DNA of 64,000 bases, taken from contig JAVXUO010002656.1 of NCBI GenBank assembly GCA_033065855.1, forward strand, positions 186,001 to 250,000, written 5' to 3'. The DNA is from Escallonia rubra (lineage: Eukaryota > Streptophyta > Magnoliopsida > Escalloniales > Escalloniaceae). The stretch's first letter is position 1. Every line of letters begins with the position of its first letter. The position numbers and the translations under genes were made by a program. The notes under the pieces were generated by a model. It was not told the origin of the DNA. It did no database searches and worked only from the letters and a program-made list of their open reading frames with translations. This document shows positions 1 through 11,848 of the stretch, one piece after another.

Positions 1-640
1 TAGTTCAAATAAGTGGATCCTGGGAACTGGAACTAGATACTAAGTACTCAACAGCTTTAAGCACTTAGAGACATCACTCAGAGTTGAAGCCAACAACGTG
101 TGAAAGTTGTTGGTCGTTAATTAACATCAAGGGGAAGGTGAAAATGAGATTCAACTTCATCTAGATCTAGAGTCAACAGTAACAACGATTAGTCATCTAT
201 AAATATTAGAAAAGAAGTCATGCCTATGACCCGGAGCTAATAGTAACAACAATTAATCTTTTTGACATGGAGAGAAAAGTACGTCTAGATGTCAAAGCCA
301 ATTGATCAATAGTGTTGGTCGTCGAGACATAACCAAAATAGACTTTATCTAAAGCCAGAGTCAATAGTAACAACGATTGATCAAATAAAAAATATGTACC
401 TCCAGATGCTGGAGCAAATAGAGCAATTGTGTTGGCCGTCTAGGAGTGCTGGAAATCATCACTAAGAGTGAAAGCCAATGGATAATCATGTTTGTTGACT
501 AGACATAGTAAAACAGTGAACCTAAGAGTTGGAGCTAACAATGCGTGAAAGTGGCTGGTAGCTTAGGAACACTGGTCACTCATATCTAAGAGTCATAGCA
601 AACATTGCTTAAGAGTGGCTAGTCATGACAATCATCGTCA
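1..640. repeat. Degenerate ~60-70 bp minisatellite, first block
   Basis: A loosely conserved phrase recurs about every 60-70 bp or multiples of that: 'gagccaacaacgtgtgaaag' followed by 'tgttggtcgtc', seen near 85-120, 310, 430, 535-565 and 600-625. No copy is intact, so the array looks old. The same phrase resumes at about 1290, which suggests that the sequence in between is an insertion. No coding potential was recognised. Confidence 0.6.
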
Positions 641-1290
641 TTAAAGGCACATGCGCACCTAATGCGTAAAGGAACCCTGGAGCCTAGGGCAGGCGCGTGC
701 CTTTCCGAAGTGAGGAGAAAAATGCAAATAAATAGATATTAGTTCACAGAACAAATGAAATCAAGTTAAAAAATAAAAAAAAATTAACATGGCAATTTAA
801 AAAAATTCTAACACTAGAAAAAGTTTTAAATATGATGAGAAGTAGTTAATCCTTTGTGAACATGACACAATCATCGTCATCATTATCAGTAAAGACAAAA
901 TCAACAATGCTTCTTTCAAAGGAGATTTCCTCTAAGTCCGGTACAGCTCCCTCTTCTATTTCATCTTCTTTGTCTAAAAGATAAATTGAAAGAGTAGATT
1001 TACTTAAAAGGGTGCAGCAGTCACCAACTGGGCTCTGGTACTGTGAACAGCAGGGGAGTTGATTGATTGGGGATTTTGAGTTTTAAGCTTTTCTGTTGTT
1101 GGTTTAGATATTGATTTTTTAAATTATGAACTAAAAAGTTAAAAATGATGAACAATTTAGATGATTCCATGATGGAAAAAACAAAGACCATTAAATGTAG
1201 AAGCGTCTGCCCCTAACCCTAGGCGAGGTATGCTCCCGATGCCTTATGCTTATACACACCTCAGCATGCTTTTGAAAACACTGGCTTGGA
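640..1290. mobile_element. Possible decayed insertion splitting the minisatellite
   Basis: This stretch lacks the minisatellite phrase found on both sides. Its edges carry GC-richer, partly palindromic text (gcctagggc near 690, cctaggcg near 1215) resembling the 'cctaggcg' ends of common plant non-autonomous elements. No clear terminal inverted repeat or target duplication could be fixed, so the boundaries are approximate. The interior is AT-rich with no gene. Confidence 0.3.
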
Positions 1291-1740
1291 TACAAGCATA
1301 TCTAGAAGCCGAAGACAACAACGTTTGAGAGCTACTTGTCATCTAAGACACACTAGACACATGACTAAGTGTGAAAATGGCTGATCACTAGACCACATGG
1401 AATATAGCACACACAAGAGCCATAGTCAACAACGTGTGAAAGCGACTGGTTGTTAAGGACCATTGGAAACTCATATCCAAGAGCAAGAGCCAACAACACA
1501 TAAAAGTTGTTGGTTGCTTCGATACAAGGAAAGAAGCATATGTGCCAGAGCCAATAACACTGAAAAGTGTCTGGTCGTCTAGATACACTGAGAATAGCTG
1601 CAAAGAAGCCACTCAAAGATGGAGCCAATACAGGAAAAGGACCCACTCCATGCCGGAGCCAATACAAATATAGGAACCACTCAAAGGCTGAGCCAATAAT
1701 GTTGAACGACATTTAGTCGTTAAGTGAGAGGAATAGGATA
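1291..1740. repeat. Degenerate ~60-70 bp minisatellite, second block
   Basis: Copies of the same phrase as in 1-640, here better preserved. The 'ctggtcgtc'-type core falls near 1320, 1375, 1443, 1505, 1567 and 1707, giving spacings of about 55-68 bp. The two overlapping minus-strand open frames across this block are by-products of the repeat and have no recognisable domain. Confidence 0.6.
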
Positions 1741-3696
1741 TGTCGACTCTCTTTTTAAGTCGAGAAAGATATAAATCAAAACTTAAGTTTTTCTTTTTAT
1801 CATGTTTTAATTTTTTATGTTTATTATTTTTCCAGAAACTCTTTTTCTCTTAACGCAGAGGTACGGAAAACGCAATAAGCTGGATAAAGATAGACAAACA
1901 CTAACCTGACAGTATCATCTGTATACATTTTTATTTAGAGGCTTCACGTGGTCCCCTCTCATGACAGTCGGGATAGTGTTTTTATTTGTTCATCCAGCTC
2001 ATTTGCTTATCAGTATTATGTTGATTGAATTTTTAGTCTTGGGACTTCCTATGATTCCCCTTTCTTGACAGTCATCCAGACACTATTATGTGAGTACCAA
2101 GAGAGGGGTATCATAAAGACGCCCTACATTAAAAATTCATGCAGATAATTCTAACCACGAAAACAAGTTGGATGAACAATGACAAGACACTGTACCTGAC
2201 TGCAATGAGAGTTGAATCGCATGGAGACCCTAAAAATAAATGCATGCAGACAATAGTGACCATGCAATAAGCTGGATTAAAAAGACAGACTCTATCATGA
2301 ATGTCAGGAGAGGTTAATAGTAGATAGCCTTTAAAGATGTTGAGACAGAAGAACCTAGGACATTTAAAATATCCCATGCAAGTGTGAGAGCATGTTTGAA
2401 TTCATTTTGATTGTGCAATTCAAAACGATGCAACAAGTGTAGGTCCCAAAAAGTAGGAATATGTGAAGATGTTATGTCACAAAGTAACCAGCTCAAAAAG
2501 TGCATGAACTATTATCTTCTTCTTCTTCTTTTTTTCTTTTAATTTTTCCTATATATATATATATATTTACTTTTACCTTATCAAAATATGAAGGAGCATT
2601 TGACTCCCTAAGCAAGCAAGCATAACCTTAAGGAGCATGGGACACAATGTATGCTAGGGTGTACGAGACACGAATGGTGATAAGGAGAAATACCCAAATA
2701 TGATACCAAAGTCTATTCAGTGTACCCATGGAGACCGAGCCTAGAGAGTGACTAAGCTGCTTACATTACCCCAGTGGGGTAATCAGGTCTAACAATATGC
2801 TCAATATGTCTTCTTCAAACAATGTCAATCTATGCTTGAACTCTTAACAACGAGTCTTCAATGCCTTCAATTTTTGTTTTGTTTGTTTTCAACTTTTCTT
2901 TCAACCCTTCTTCTTTTTTCCTTTTTTCTTTTGTTTCACAAAGTTGAACAAATAATCATCAGGAGTCGATTCATCATCTTATCTATTCTCAAGAGTTTGG
3001 CTCCAATGAAAAGAACCTCTTTTATGTTAAGTCTAACTTGACCGGAATACTTGGGACATAGACACACAAAGAGGCTTACCCTCCCCAAGGTTAAAAACAT
3101 AGGCTTCCAAATGATAGGCAAAATTGTTTAGGCCCAAGGGACTAGCAACTAGAATAATCAAGCATATTAGAAAGAACATGTGGCTGCCAAATGATGACCT
3201 CCCATCATTGGGAATCCTTGTTCTCATGAAGACATAATGTACAACTTACACTTCTAGCTATAAGTTTTTTTTTTCAATTTTTTGTTTTTGTTTTTTGATG
3301 CTGTAACTTTTGCCTCAAAGGTAATTTTTTTGGTTTTCCAGCCTAGCATGCTTCTTCAAGATATAGTGGCCCATGCGAGGAGAGAGTGAACTAGCTTAGA
3401 AAGTCTTAATTCTCATTGTGACTCCTAATTTCTTAGAGGATGGCTTGATTCTAGGAGGTGAAAGGATAGTTATCAAAGCTTGGTTATGAAATGAGGTAAC
3501 AACCCTTTCTTGATTTTAAGTTTGAAAAAGCAATGATCATCACCCCTGAGTACATAAAAAAAGTGTCTAGGAGGTAGACCACTACGCTTACATTCAAACC
3601 CATACACTTTTTAAGTTCTTAAAGTCATTCAATATTAAACTCAATCAGTATGAAAGTAATCATCTACTTTTTGAAAAACCTTAATGCTCTCGACTT
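1741..3696. other. No gene recognised; AT-rich repetitive DNA
   Basis: About 2 kb without a convincing coding region. It holds T-rich tracts (2510-2570, 2870-2940, 3268-3300) and a short AT run near 2551-2567. A phrase about 'gcaataagctggat' occurs near 1870 and 2265, hinting at an old internal duplication. The short open frames here are low-complexity and were left out. Confidence 0.5.
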
Positions 3697-4063
3697 TGTA
3701 ATACCCGCAATTTCTTATTCCTAGCGCGAATCTTTTGAGTTCGTTAAAATAAATAATAATAATAATATTTTAGAAGCAGCAATATACATTAGATGTTAAA
3801 AAAAATAAAGAGTTAGGGGGAGGGGTTCTTTTGTAAATAGATAAAGATGGAAGGTCCATCATATAATTTTATAAAATATAATTGTGAGGCTTAGTTATTA
3901 GGTTGACACCTATGAGTTTATGGTGACAAAGCCGATTGAACAATAAAAAAAGGGGAGTAAGATGACTACTCTCGGGTGAAAGAAAGAAAGGAAACAAAAA
4001 CAAAAAAAAAGGAGCATAACAAGCGAGAAACAGAGAGGAAACGAGAGAAAAGTTGACAAGGCC
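3697..4063 (+). mobile_element. Probable start of a Ty3-type LTR, truncated
   Basis: The segment opens with TGTAATACCCGC, a typical plant Ty3/gypsy LTR start. Its inverse complements the GGGTGTCACA that ends the LTR at 10908 in front of a primer-binding site. I infer that 3697-4063 and the sequence after 8312 are two parts of one LTR (or of related LTRs) separated by the CACTA element. No target duplication could be confirmed. A solo fragment of a different element remains possible. Confidence 0.4.
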
Positions 4064-5271
4064 TCAAGGTGATCTCTCACTCTCAATATCTGAAATATAG
4101 TCGCCCGCCCGGTGCGTCTCGTCCTTGTCCTTCTTCCGCACGTGCGTCTGAGTATAGGTCAGAGCTATGACCTCATCCTCCTCCAGATCCGGGTGCTCGA
4201 CCGCGTTCATGTGTCGGACGATGTCGTGTGGCACCGACCCCCCCGTGTGCGTCGGATCTCTGTTCTGTCTGTTCTCAGCCCCGCTCTTACTCTTGGCGTC
4301 CCAACCTGGATCCGCAGCCCACCAATCTATCATCTCCCCCCATACACGGTGAGATATCCAATGTGGGGGATATCTCGTCATGTCCATCGTCGGGGCACCC
4401 GCGGGCAGCGCCTTCTTCGCCCAGTCCCGTGCCTCGTGGAGCCATTGGCGGTAATTCTTGCTGATGTAGGCAAAGAAAGCATGCTGCCCCAGTACTTGCT
4501 GCTGAGGCGTGTCAAACGTGAACCCTTCCTATAAGGCATTCAATAACACAAATTAACAACATAAAACAAACTGTAATTTAACATTTACTAACGCTGAAAA
4601 AAATACTTCACCGTACCAGCCACTCCTCCCATAGGGCCTCCCTCGCAGCGGCATCCCAGTCCTTCCAGTACAGGCGTGGCTCGAAGAATCGGCCCTTCAC
4701 AAGAATGCCGATCTTCGTCCTCGCCATATTCTCCAGGATCCTGCCAAAGAAGTAATTAAATTAATTAATACAGTTCAAATATAAATTAACACTCCAAAAT
4801 TTTAAATATAAGGCATGAGGTGATATTTTTAGTACTTACAGGCCCTCCTGCGTGAGCATAACTCTCTGTTTACGCTGGGGGTCGATGCATACCCCTCTTG
4901 TCGGACCACGGCCTCGTCGAGATCCTACTAAATACAGACATTAATACAGTTCAAATATAAGGCTAGCGAAAATGTACGAAACACCGTTATCAACTATACC
5001 TGAGGTAGAACCCACGGAAGATGGAGAATGCACGCGCGTGTGGGATGAATCTGCGTCGGGCTGGGGCGACGGCTCGAGCTGGGGCTGGGGCGACGGTTGG
5101 GCCTAGGGCGATGGCAACGACGACGGCTGGGGCCCCATCTGCTGTCCGCGATCACTCTGTGCCTCGTCATCAGTAGGCAATGACGAGGTGGGACCCACCG
5201 GGGAGGAAGCAGCTCAGCGTCCAGCCCGGCCACGAATAGCCCGTATCCTATCCATATCTGACTTCATATAG
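4064..5271 (-). pseudogene. CACTA-associated transposase-like gene (Ptta/En-Spm, Transposase_24 type), broken
   Basis: Four minus-strand exons can be followed through GT..AG introns. The first is 5271 to about 4998. The second is about 4933-4857 (ends QEGL). The third, about 4739-4624, reads ILENMARTKIG then ALWEEWL. The last is 4531-4064. The last exon carries HWISHRVWGEMIDWW, then HTGGSVPHD, then TQTHVRKKDKD. These match the plant Transposase_24 family (PF03004): a tryptophan-rich W..L..WW core, an HTxGS motif, then a 'THTRKDG'-like motif. Exon 1 has in-frame stops at its 17th codon and near its middle, so the copy is not functional. It lies downstream, in the same direction, of the CACTA terminus at 8312. 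The Tnp2-type DDE transposase that normally accompanies it is not visible. Its biochemical role is not well defined in the family. Confidence 0.72.
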
Positions 5272-5330
5272 ATTATATACAAAGACATTAACACGTGAAA
5301 AACAATAATTTAGGCATAAATCATCATCGG

Positions 5331-5332
<2 letters not shown>

Positions 5333-5361
<29 letters not shown>
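5333..5361. repeat. (AT)n microsatellite
   Basis: Uninterrupted AT dinucleotide run of about 14 units immediately upstream of the broken CACTA gene. Confidence 0.9.
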
Positions 5362-5365
<4 letters not shown>

Positions 5366-5429
5366 GATGTGCAAAAACACATCAATAAACACCAAGTTCT
5401 AAAATGATACTACATTTTAAAGTTAATGA

Positions 5430-6085
5430 GGGATAGTTTCGGATAATTATAGCTGACTAGGGTTGATTATGACTAATTAGGGTTATTTAGTCCTAATTAG
5501 GGTTTAATTGTGCCGAGTAGTGCTAATTAGTCCTAATTATGGCTAATTAGGCTTAATTGGGTTATGTTAGGGCTAATTAATGTTAATGAGGGCTAGTTTC
5601 GGATAATTATAGCTGATTAGGGTTGATTAGGACTAATTGGGGTTATTTAGTCCTAAGAGGGTTTAATTGTGCCGAGTAGTGCTGATTAGTCCTAATTATG
5701 GCTAATTAGGCTTAATTGGGTTATGTTATGGCTAATTAATGTTAATGAGGGCTAGTTTCGGATAATTATAGCTGATTAGGATTGATTAGGACTAATTAGG
5801 ACTAAATGGGGTTATTTAGTCCTAATTAGGGTTTAATTGTGCCGAGTAGTGCTGATTAGTCCTAACTAGCGCTAATTAGGCTTAATTGGGTTATCTTAGT
5901 GCAAATTACGACTAATTAGGCTAACTATAATCAATTTAGTCCTAATTGGGTTCATTTGGGCTAATTCGGGGTAATTACAGCTAATTTGATTTTCATTAGG
6001 TTCTTAGGGTTAATTAAAACTAATTAGGCTCGTTAGAGCTAATTTGGGTTAATTGATTTATTAAAATATTGTTAATCATGATTAA
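5430..6085. repeat. 'ctaattagggttaatt' minisatellite
   Basis: Dense repetition of short words built from 'taattagg' and 'gggctaatt'. Superimposed on it is a higher-order unit of about 155-165 bp: the string 'gggctagtttcggataatt' starts near 5590 and 5748, and an earlier copy near 5427. No coding content. It sits inside the inferred CACTA element, upstream of its gene. Confidence 0.75.
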
Positions 6086-6659
6086 TTAGGGCTAATTATA
6101 ACCAGTGTTGGAGCCACGATGAGATTCCAGGGGGTGCATGCTAAAAATGTCGCATTAACCTAACTGACCTAAATTTAATGCACATTCAACAACCTCAATT
6201 CCGACACCTCATAGAGGGTGTCGATATCGTGTTTGATACGTGTCTGACACCTCCGGAAACGTTTGCGACATATACTGACACGTGTCCCATCCTCCGTCAA
6301 CAATCTCAATTTGCAATTCTCATATGCTCAATGCAATAAAAATTAACAAAAATCACACATTCAATCCAATTGGGTCCCATCCTCCGTCAATAATCTCAAT
6401 ATCTTAACTGCTCAATGCACAATTAACAATCTAAAATCATCAATTAACAATATAAAATCATCAATTAATAATCGCAATTATTTCAAATACACAGCTAATA
6501 ACCTAAAATCATCAATTAACAACCTAAAGTAATCATCGATCAATAATCACAATTCTCAAATGCACAATTAACAACCTAAAATTATCAAACAAATAATCAA
6601 TGTTCAAATGGAAAAAAATTGTTCAAAATACACATATCCGATGCGCTTGAATTATTTCA
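6086..6659. other. No gene; AT-rich spacer with weak repeats
   Basis: A unique portion (6090-6310) contains 'gacacgtgtc'-like words. It is followed by a loose repeat of 'caattaacaacctaaaatcatc' words (6400-6560). No open frame worth reporting. Confidence 0.5.
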
Positions 6660-7395
6660 ATTCTATTAGGGCATTCAATTTAGGGTTCAATTAGTTTAAT
6701 TTAGGGTTCGATTCGATTAGGGCATTCAATTTAGGGTTTAATTAGGGTTCAATTACATCAATTTAGGGTTCAATTAGGGGTTCTATTGATTCAATATAGG
6801 GTTCGGTTGATTTGGGGCATTCAATTTAGGGTTCAATTAGTTCAATTTAGGTTTCATTTGGATTAGGGCATTCAATTTAGGGTTCAATTAGGGGTTCAAT
6901 TAGTTTAATTTAGGGTTCGATTCGATTAGGGCATTCAATTTAGGGTTCAATTACTTCAATTTAGGGTTCAATTAGGGGGTTCTATTGATTCAATTTAGGG
7001 TTCGGTTGATTTGGGGCATTCAATTTAGGGTTCAATTAGGGGGTTCAATTATTTCAATTTATGGTTCGGTTGGATCAGGACATTCAATTAGGGGTTCAAT
7101 TAGTTTAATTTAGGGTTCGATTCGATTAGGACATTCAATTTAGGATTTAATTATGGTTCAATTACTTCATTTAGGGTTCAATTAGGGGGTTCTATTAGTT
7201 CAATTTAGGGTTCGGTTGATTTGGGGCATTCAATTTAGGGTTCGATTAGTTCAATTTAGGGTTCAATTACGGGTTCAATTAGTTTAATTTAGGATTCGAT
7301 TCGATTAGGGCATTCAATTTAGGATTTACTTAAGGTTCAATTACTTCAATTTAGGGTTCAATTATGGTTCAATTACTTCAATTTAGTGGTCGGTT
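6660..7395. repeat. 'ttcaatttagggttcaattag' minisatellite with telomere-like heptamers
   Basis: More than 25 copies of a ~20-21 bp word combining CAATTTAGGG and TTCAATTAGGG. A higher-order period of about 175-190 bp is marked by 'attcgattagggcattcaat'. The heptamer TTTAGGG equals the plant telomere repeat but is always embedded in the longer word and never tandem on its own, so this is not a telomere array. A closely related array lies at 14306-14975 in an unrelated MULE. Confidence 0.8.
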
Positions 7396-7955
7396 GAATT
7401 GAATAAACAATACAAAGGGTTTCTTATCCTGATGTCATGCAATGGCCCATAATCTATGACCTTTCAGCGTCACCACGATCTATATCGGTGTTACAGACTA
7501 ACTACCGAATATGGTTTTCTTCCTTACCTCGTCAAGAATTAAGGAAAATTAGAGATAACAAGTTCAAGTTCTTCAATAAGCCAAGATCCGTCTGAACAAC
7601 AAAGTGAATGACATCATAAATAAAAGGAAAGAGATGCATGTAACCTAAATTGAAGACAAATTAACAAAAAAAATAGATAATTTAGGGCAATTGACATACA
7701 AATCTCAAGGTGGGTACGACGGCGGCGGCGTTGGTGGTGTGGTGGGCTTCATGGCGCGGCGACAATGGAGGGCTTTGTGGCACGACGGCAGTGCAAGGCT
7801 TGGTGGCACGGCGTCGGGTGGGGGACGAGAGTGTCGCCGGAGCTGGGTCGCTGTAGAGAAGGGTCGCCGGAGGTGAGAACGACAATGGGTGGGTGAGAGA
7901 AGAATTTTAGAGAGAGAATGGGGAGAGAGAAAGAAACCATATCTATTTTTAAATG
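7396..7955. other. CACTA 5' internal region with GC-rich island; no gene assigned
   Basis: After the minisatellite comes unique AT-rich sequence, then a GC-rich patch at 7715-7875 with repeated 'ggcacgacgg/ggcgtcg' words. Both strands have short open frames here. The compositional bias explains them and no domain is visible. It probably represents the leader side of the CACTA element. Confidence 0.4.
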
Positions 7956-8312
7956 GAGGATCTTTAGCGACGGAATAACACTGTCGCTAAAAATGCGTCG
8001 GTGAATGTCTTATTATAAAGACTTTTTGCGAGAGAATTGTTAGCGACGGTTTTATTCCGTCGTTTAAATAATTTAAAAAAAACTCAAAAAATACTAATTT
8101 TCTAAAAAATATTTAGCGACGGTAATTCCGTCGCTAAAAGTCCGCCGTTAAAATTCTGTCTGCAAATACTTTTACCGACGGTGTCTTCCGTCGGTAATAG
8201 TATTAAACGACGGACTTTTAACGACGGGATATTTCATCACTTAAAGACATGTTTAGCGACGGAATACCTTCCGTCGCTAAAACTCCGTCGCAAAATACAT
8301 ATTTTCTTGTGG
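7956..8312 (-). mobile_element. CACTA-type transposon terminus with subterminal repeats
   Basis: On the minus strand the terminus reads CACCACAAGAAAAT, a one-base variant of the plant CACTACAAGAAA end. It is followed by at least six copies, in both orientations, of the 'tttagcgacgg' subterminal repeat (8043, 8113, 8206 and 8253 among them). This dispersed TAGCGACGG pattern is characteristic of CACTA ends, where the transposase binds. The element extends leftward, and the broken gene at 4064-5271 is read in the same direction. The opposite terminus was not found, so the element is probably truncated. Confidence 0.75.
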
Positions 8313-8772
8313 TGGGTGTTGTTGTCGTGTGGGGGCGGGGGGGGGGGGGGGTGGTTAGGTGAGGGAGGAAAAGGGAGGGGGAAGGTAGCGTGGGGGAGGG
8401 GAAGGTGTAGGTAGTGGGTGTGCGCTCATAGCAGTGAGAGAGAAATGGTGGGTGTGCGTGTATGAGTGTGTTTCAGTGTGTGTCGTGGGGTGCGGGAATG
8501 TGAGTTCTTGATCGTGGGTGCCCATGTGTGGGTAAATGTGATGTATATATGTTTGACGGTGTGAAAGGTGGTGTTAGAATGAATTTAGGTTACGCATAGA
8601 TGTTAGAAAATGGTTAAGGGTGTGGGTTTGCGAGTTCTGTGTGTGTGATGGGTTTTGGCAGTGAGTGGAGGGAGGAAGAAGACACTGTGGGTGTGGAAAA
8701 GGTGTAACAGTGTGTGTGTAGTTTGAATAGTAGTCGTTTTCGTCGGTAATACTAGAAACTCATGTAAGCAGT
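8313..8772. other. GT-rich sequence with a G-run; no gene
   Basis: Begins at the CACTA border with a run of 14 or more G residues near 8337-8351, then GTGTGTG-rich, strand-biased sequence to about 8730. It probably belongs to the LTR into which the CACTA element inserted. No coding signal. Confidence 0.4.
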
Positions 8773-9560
8773 TTTTTAATAAAAATATAAAAAAATAGCT
8801 AGAGCTAGATTTAGACAAAGTGAAAAAAATACCCCAGGTATTTTTAGGAGATCTATATCAGGGAAAAATTTCAGATTTTTCCAAGGACTAGAAAGGGGTT
8901 AACGGATACGGGAAACCGTGGAAACTTACAGTGTAATTTAAAATACCAAACTAGCGCGATTTCGCGCAAAATTTTTATGGGGACCTTAGGATGTCGAGAA
9001 GTTTAATTTCCCAAGATTTCGGGTCTTTTCGAAGTCGTTTACAAATTTTGGCCGAACGAGCTTTTATGCGCTCAGTTCAGACACCGGTTCGAGATTTTCA
9101 AACAAAAATTTTCTAAAGCACTTTTTAGCTTGAGAATGACTTCGGGAGGATAAAAATAACGTTTTAAGTGCTTTTGAGATTGGTTTGGTGCCGGGAACCT
9201 TCATGGGGGCATTTCGGTAAATTGCCACCTGGAGAGGGGTATTTTGGTAATTCTCCCGACAAAGTTTTTTCTGAAGGACTTTTAGTTCGGAAAGGGTGGT
9301 AAAACATCTAAAGGGTTGTTTGAAGTTGATTTGAGGTGATGGGAGTGATAGTGGACCCCAGGGGCATTTTGGTAATTTGCCACTAGACATGGGGTATTAT
9401 GGTCATTTTAACGCGCGAACTTCGAACTTCGTGAATACCTTAATCGAGCGTTCTAGAGTAATGAGAAGCGGGGAACGGGTTAAAATTAAAAAAATGAAGG
9501 GTATTGGCACTAGTGCGGTGCTACGCTAGGATAAAGACCCAACAATCGGGTCGGAGTAGC
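8773..9560 (+). repeat. Long repeat family copy A (same family as 15592-16240 and 22630-23890)
   Basis: The copy starts near 'aaatagctagagctagat' and continues through 'caccggttcgagattttc'. It then has alternating modules with 'gggggcatttcggtaa' and 'ggggtattttggtaa', and ends near 'gctaggataaagaccca'. The reverse complement of 22630-23890 matches its first two thirds closely. Copy B at 15592 matches its last third, including 'gtaatgagaagcggg..gctagg'. Here the copy leads into an LTR end and primer-binding site. The family may therefore be LTR-derived or may have been shared between an LTR element and a MULE. Confidence 0.75.
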
Positions 9561-10908
9561 TGACTGCTGTAGAACACGGTAATAGCTAATAAATGAAAAG
9601 AAAATAATTGTGTATTATGATGGTTAGTGGCTAACGAGTAAAGTCTTATTTGATTAGGTGACCCTGCTTGCAGCGCTTTGAAGCTGTTGGGCTCGTCGAC
9701 TAAAAGCCAGCCAGGTATGGATAGTACGATTCTCTGTATGCTATGAATTTTCTCCTCGTGGCATTCACCTCATTGATGATGTGAAGTATGATGAACGTTT
9801 TCTGGTGAATATGAGGTATCGGCGGTTGTTGTGCCGGTACCTCTCGTGCTTTAAAATGTCGTTGTGGTTTTCGACTAGCTTGTTCCCCAGTCTATTCTGT
9901 GTGTGTTACTGATAATTTCAAGCTACCTTGTTGAACCCCGGTCGCTTGCATGACCAGAATTTCTTGTTGGGGGGTTGTTGATCGTGGACATATGGTGGAC
10001 CATGTTCCCTTAGTCCGTCCAGTTGTTGTAATGTGTATGCTTTGGTGATATCGTGGTTCGGGGATGAACACTCTTTGTGGGTTCCCTTCTTGCGCTTGCT
10101 GTCTCTTTTATTTGTCTGAGACTGAGATGAACATCCCGAAGTACAGGACATTATGTGAAAGGAGTGCCAGTGAAATGTAATCACCGGCAAACATGATGTA
10201 GGGCGCGCGGTTCGAGTCAATCGTGTCGGTTGATTCCAGTCAGTCCGGTTGGTGTCTGCATTGCATTTGACTTTACTATAATATTGTGATTTTAATGGCT
10301 TATATTTTATTGATGTTTAATTTGGCGATTTGGTGTTCGCGTGCATGGTAGTCGGTCAGTCAGTTCTGTCAGTACAGTTCATTAAATGTGGTGATAATGT
10401 TGTTCTATTGGGTCTTAAAGCCGCTCAGTCTGGCTAAAAGAAAAAAAAACATGTTTCTTGATTCATTGAATTGGCGTTGTGTCATCCCTTGAAACTCTGG
10501 ATTCTTGATATCGTTCAGATTGATTCTCATTTCTCCCAAGGCTATCACTTTGTAGTTCCTCGTATTATCTTTACTGGGCGATTTGCGCTCATTCCTTACT
10601 TGTAATGTTTCAGGCAGTCAGGGCAAAGTAGGGGAAACTTTGAAGAAAGAGAAAGAGAAAGCACTGGATCGGTGAATAGGAAAGTAAGACAAGGATATGT
10701 GTATTTTGGGGACTAGATATTTTGTGTAAATACTTCCGCTGTGCTCATGTTGAGCTTTACGGTGAATTTTTTTGTAAGGATGGCTTTTTGTGAAACCTTA
10801 TGTAATCTCAAGTATGTTTCTAGAATTGCTCTGTATTGACAGGGTTTATAATGCAGCCATGACTGACAACCCGACTTTGGTGACGTCACTTGGATTGGGG
10901 GTGTCACA
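9561..10908 (+). mobile_element. Downstream part and end of a Ty3-type LTR
   Basis: Non-coding sequence ending in GGGGGTGTCACA at 10908, followed after two bases by a tRNA-iMet type primer-binding site. The end mirrors TGTAATACCC at 3697. Contents include several 'gtttggtgttcgcg'-like GT-rich stretches but no domain-bearing frame. The minus-strand frames at 9918-10220 and 10713-10907 are not recognised as genes. Confidence 0.5.
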
Positions 10909-10910
10909 GG

Positions 10911-10924
10911 TTAGTATCAGAGCC
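10911..10924 (+). promoter_or_regulatory. Primer-binding site (initiator-Met tRNA type)
   Basis: TTAGTATCAGAGCC differs by one base from the TGGTATCAGAGC.. consensus, if its second base is taken as a mutated G. It lies two bases after an LTR end in CA. This is the position and sequence from which plant Ty3 and Ty1 elements prime minus-strand DNA synthesis. Confidence 0.7.
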
Positions 10925-11043
10925 TAGGCACATGATCATGTAGACTAAGAATAGATATTAAGCATATGCGGGGATAGGAAAGTGTTAAATTACTTTTAGT
11001 GTGTTATAAGTCTGACGTGATTTTATATGCCCTGCAAGAGATT

Positions 11044-11541
11044 ATGGCTGGAGCGGGATGGATTGATGATCATGTGGCAGACAAGGACGAGGAGGAGGAA
11101 GACCCCGAGGAGGACCCCTCGCCAATTGATGAGGAGCTCGAGGAACTAGATTTGTCGGGACCGGAGGATGGGAAGGAGGAGCAAGAAGAGACTGAACCTG
11201 AGGTGCCAGTGGGATTTGTAAAGGTTTGCAACAGTGTGTATCGGGCACACCAGGTTGAAAACTTTTGGAAACAAAGGTATATCGAGGTGGTGAGGGAAAA
11301 GGATCACCTGGTGTATGAGGCGAAGGAGATGAAAGCCAAACAGGGGCAAGAGGTAGAAAAGGCGGAGCGACGTCGTCGTGAGGATGTGGCACGAGTGAAT
11401 AGAATGGAGGAGTATACCTTTGATGCGGGGAGAAGGGTGGTCAGGATGATGCAGGATGGGTTGCGAGCAACTCATCCCACGAGGTCGGTGCCGAGGTATC
11501 GGCGGGAGATGCTCCTCGACAAGGAGTATTGGTATATCTGT
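11044..11541 (+). CDS. Gag-like leader ORF of the LTR element, truncated
   Basis: The frame opens at ATG 11044, 120 bp after the primer-binding site. It encodes an acidic start (MAGAGWIDDHVADKDEEEE), a long Glu/Asp-rich stretch, then a Lys/Arg/Glu-rich, probably coiled-coil region (NFWKQRYIEVVREKDHLV, AERRRREDVARV). The same frame stays open upstream to 10999, but the upstream methionine has no better context. Position after a PBS and the charged N-terminus fit the start of a gag protein. No Retrotrans_gag core or zinc knuckle follows, because the sequence changes character near 11541, where MULE-flanking DNA begins. Assignment rests on position, not on a recognised domain. Confidence 0.45.
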
Positions 11542-11848
11542 CTTCAACTAGCTTCACAAAAGAATCTTCATTCACAGCTTCACAAAATTCATTTCATATC
11601 TACAAATACCCTTACCTGTCTCTGCAGCTTCAAGGCTGTGACTCCTGGGTTTGAGCCACCACCTCAGGTCCTCCCTGTTAAAAAAAATAGATTGGGAAAA
11701 CTTGAGGAAACTAATAATAAGTTAAAGTCTGAAAAACAAGTAAAAGAAATTAGTGGTTACCTGCTCATTCATGCTAACTTGGCTGCACCCAATCTGACTG
11801 CACCCAGCTGCACTTCCTCTGCCTTGATTGCCCCTACCTAGACTGCCC
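11542..11848. other. Junction between gag-like ORF and MuDR-type MULE
   Basis: The upstream frame happens to stay open to 11841, but the sequence after about 11541 is of a different kind, with 'cttcacaaaa' and 'ctgcacccaa' short repeats. It adjoins the 3' end of the minus-strand MuDR gene. The expected left MULE terminal repeat (GGGTAAATTACAC type) is absent here, which suggests a deletion at this junction. Confidence 0.4.

Noticed and set aside
5430-7395. CRISPR-like or telomeric array
   Set aside because: Repeats are contiguous short words without unique spacers, and TTTAGGG never runs in tandem. The context is a plant transposon.
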